DNA of 64,000 nt from Azospirillum lipoferum 4B (GTDB taxonomy: Bacteria; Pseudomonadota; Alphaproteobacteria; Azospirillales; Azospirillaceae), in contig NC_016586.1 of the NCBI RefSeq assembly GCF_000283655.1, positions 573,001 to 637,000 on the forward strand, in the 5' to 3' direction. Position 1 is the first letter of the stretch. Each line of letters starts with the position of its first letter. A program made the position numbers and the translations under genes. Shown in pieces: positions 62,067-64,000 of the stretch. The notes below the pieces were generated by a model, which saw nothing but the letters and a program-made list of their open reading frames with translations, searched no databases and was not told where the DNA came from.

Positions 62067-63113
62067 ATGAAGAAGTTGCTGTCTTCGCTCATCGTCGCCG
62101 CGTCGCTGGTCGCCGGGCCGGCGATGGCCGCCGATCCGGTTCCGACCCCGGATGCCGTCAAGACGCTGAAGTCCGACGCCACCAAGAAGAAATACTCCAT
62201 CGCCACCGTGGTGAAGGTGGACGGCATCGCCTGGTTCGACCGCATGCGCGATGGCGTGAAGCAGTTTGCCGGCGACACCGGCCACGACACCTGGATGGTG
62301 GGGCCGAGCCAGGCCGACGCGGCGGCACAGGTCCAGCTGGTCGAGAACCTGATCGCCCAGGGCGTGGACGCCATCGCCATCGTCCCCTTCTCCGTCGAGG
62401 CGGTGGAACCGGTGCTGAAGAAGGCGCGCGACCGCGGCATCGTGGTGATCGCGCATGAGGCGTCGAACATCCAGAACGCCGACTATGTGCTGGAGGCCTT
62501 CGACAACTTCGCCTATGGCGCCAAGCTGATGGAAGTGCTGGGCAAGGCGATGGGCGGCGAGGGCAAATATGTCTGCACCGTCGGCAGCCTGACCTCCAAA
62601 TCGCAGAACGAATGGATCGACGGCGCCATCGCCTACCAGAAGCAGAATTTCCCCAAGATGCAGATGGTGACCAACCGTCTGGAGACCTATGACGACGCCA
62701 ACACCGACTACAACAAGCTGAAGGAAGTCCTGACCACCTATCCGGACCTGAAGGGCATCATCGGCGGCCCGATGCCGACCTCGGCCGGCGCCGGGCGTCT
62801 GGTGGCCGAACGCGGTCTGAAGAACAAGCTGTTCTTCTCCGGCACCGGTCTGGTTTCGGTGGCCGGCCAGTATCTGGCCCAGGGCGACATCCAGTACATC
62901 CAGTTCTGGGATCCCGCGGTCGCCGGCTATGCCATGAACATGATGGCGGTAATGGCGCTGGACGGGAAGAAGGACCAGATCAAGGCCGGCCTGAACCTGG
63001 GCCTGCCGGGCTACACCGCCCTGACCACGCCGCAGGGCGCCAAGGCCAACCTGCTGTACGGCCAGGGCTGGGTGGGCGTGACCAAGGAAAACATGAACGC
63101 CTACGACTTCTGA
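62067..63113 (+). CDS. Sugar/autoinducer-2-type ABC binding protein
   Basis: 348 residues. Signal peptide KKLLSSLIVAASLVAGPAMA, then a type I periplasmic fold starting YSIATVVKVDGIAWFDRMRDG. QADAAAQVQLVENLIAQGVD is typical of LsrB/RhaS binding proteins; LsrB binds autoinducer-2 and RhaS binds rhamnose. The ligand is not fixed. Pairs with the ATPase that follows and the aldolase before. Confidence 0.9.
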   Translation: MKKLLSSLIVAASLVAGPAMAADPVPTPDAVKTLKSDATKKKYSIATVVKVDGIAWFDRMRDGVKQFAGDTGHDTWMVGPSQADAAAQVQLVENLIAQGVDAIAIVPFSVEAVEPVLKKARDRGIVVIAHEASNIQNADYVLEAFDNFAYGAKLMEVLGKAMGGEGKYVCTVGSLTSKSQNEWIDGAIAYQKQNFPKMQMVTNRLETYDDANTDYNKLKEVLTTYPDLKGIIGGPMPTSAGAGRLVAERGLKNKLFFSGTGLVSVAGQYLAQGDIQYIQFWDPAVAGYAMNMMAVMALDGKKDQIKAGLNLGLPGYTALTTPQGAKANLLYGQGWVGVTKENMNAYDF

Positions 63114-63124
63114 TGACCTGAAGG

Positions 63125-63160
63125 CGGACGCCGGCGGTCCATAAAGGCTGCCGGCGTCCG
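63125..63160 (+). terminator. Hairpin between binding protein and ATPase genes
   Basis: CGGACGCCGGC (63125-63135) and GCCGGCGTCCG (63150-63160) form a perfect 11-bp stem with a 14-base loop. It lies 12 bases after the stop of the binding-protein gene and is followed only by TGTCTTCATCC, so partial termination or mRNA stabilisation is likely. Confidence 0.6.
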
Positions 63161-63198
63161 TGTCTTCATCCTTATCCTCGAACCGCCGGGCGGAAGAC

Positions 63199-64000
63199 AT
63201 GTCAGACGGTTTCATCGAACTCCGCGGCATCCGGAAGGTATTTTCCGGCGTCGTCGCGCTGGACGCCATGTCCCTGGTCATCAAGCCCGGCGAGATCCAT
63301 TGCCTGGCCGGAGAGAACGGGTCGGGCAAATCCACAGTCATCAAGATCATGTCCGGCGTCTACCAGCCGGACGGCGGCGAAATCCTGATCGACGGCAAGC
63401 CGGTGCCGGGCATGACGCCGATCGGCGCCATCGCCCACGGCGTCCAGGTCATCTACCAGGACTTCTCCCTGTTCGGGAACCTGACCGTCGCCGAGAATCT
63501 GGCGATGAACGTCCATTTGGGCGAAAAGCGGCGCCTGATGAACTGGCGGCGCACCCGCGCCATCGCCCGCGAGGCGGTCGACCGGCTCGGCGTCGAACTG
63601 GATTTGGATGCGGAGGTCGCCTCGCTGCCGACCGCCGGCAAGCAGCTGGTCGCCATCGCCCGCGCCCTGATGTCCGACGCCCGCCTGATCATCATGGACG
63701 AGCCGACCACCGCCCTGACCCGCAAGGAGGTCGAGACACTGTTCCGCATCGTCCGCGACATCCAGGCGCGCGGCATCGCCATCCTGTTCGTCAGCCACAA
63801 GATGCGCGAGATGCTGGAGATCAGCGAGCGCATCACCGTGATCCGCAACGGCCGCAAGGTGGCGGAGGGGCCGACCGGCGACTTCGACGAGGCGTCGATC
63901 ACCCGCCACATGACCGGCAGCGACATCCTCAACAAACCCTATGTCTGGACCCCGCCCCCCGGCCCGCCGCCGGTGCCGCGTCTGGAGATCCGCGGCCTGA
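63199..64000 (+). CDS. Sugar ABC transporter ATP-binding protein, partial (RbsA/LsrA type)
   Basis: The gene starts at ATG 63199 (MSDGFIELRGIRKVFSGVVA) after CGGAAG and stays open to the window edge, so only the first 267 codons are seen. The first ATPase half is complete: Walker A GENGSGKST, Walker B LIIMDEPTTAL, H-loop FVSHKMREM; the signature region is the degenerate LPTAGKQLVAIARAL. The second half begins at the edge (PRLEIRGL). It is the ATPase of the importer of the binding protein upstream. Confidence 0.92.
   Translation, partial: MSDGFIELRGIRKVFSGVVALDAMSLVIKPGEIHCLAGENGSGKSTVIKIMSGVYQPDGGEILIDGKPVPGMTPIGAIAHGVQVIYQDFSLFGNLTVAENLAMNVHLGEKRRLMNWRRTRAIAREAVDRLGVELDLDAEVASLPTAGKQLVAIARALMSDARLIIMDEPTTALTRKEVETLFRIVRDIQARGIAILFVSHKMREMLEISERITVIRNGRKVAEGPTGDFDEASITRHMTGSDILNKPYVWTPPPGPPPVPRLEIRGL

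Overview
The window is high-GC DNA from an alphaproteobacterium, most likely Azospirillum or a close relative in the Rhodospirillales. This rests on gene content and style: strong G/C third-position bias, FixJ-type response regulators paired with PAS sensor kinases, a ROK-regulated sugar ABC operon, and GC-rich dispersed inverted repeats between genes. There is no rRNA or tRNA gene and no CRISPR array.

Left part (1-15.2 kb): a chemoreceptor; a ROK repressor facing a CUT2-type sugar ABC operon (ATPase, permease, binding protein) followed by a TIM-barrel isomerase and a Gfo/Idh dehydrogenase; then a set of a Tat-exported alpha/beta hydrolase, an isochorismatase-like hydrolase, an XapX protein, a Tat-exported amidohydrolase with a Cys-rich tail, and a DoxX protein. 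From 22.8 down to 15.2 kb four signalling genes lie head to tail on the minus strand: a lone receiver, a 1682-residue pseudokinase/ATPase/GAF/histidine kinase, a receiver-PAS-histidine kinase and a FixJ-like regulator.

Iron block (22.9-34.7 kb): FecI sigma factor, FecR, an STN-type TonB receptor, a DUF2218 protein, and a translationally coupled run that matches the petrobactin pathway: AsbA, AsbB, AsbC, an AsbD-AsbE fusion and AsbF. Together they would make, and probably take up, a 3,4-dihydroxybenzoate/citrate/polyamine siderophore.

Scar region (34.7-38.8 kb): a glycosyltransferase-87-like fragment, an integral-membrane acyltransferase whose 3' end runs into a complete ISAs1-family element, and a cluster of perfect palindromes. 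Then an ECF sigma/anti-sigma pair with two small membrane proteins on the minus strand.

Corrinoid/metal block (40.8-47.5 kb): a promoter overlapped by a 22-bp perfect palindrome matching the Zur box, then a cobalamin riboswitch, then an operon of ATPase, binding protein, permease, a CbiX-like/2Fe-2S fusion and a TonB receptor. Dual zinc and cobalamin control is the most interesting inference here.

Right part (47.5-64 kb): a FixJ/PAS-kinase pair, an AraC regulator, a ribosome-hibernation-type protein with a clear terminator, a YeiH family exporter, a RecD-like helicase, an MBL-fold hydrolase, an aldo/keto reductase, a GGDEF protein, an Lrp regulator beside an EamA exporter, and a DeoR-DeoC-binding protein-ATPase sugar cluster cut by the window edge.
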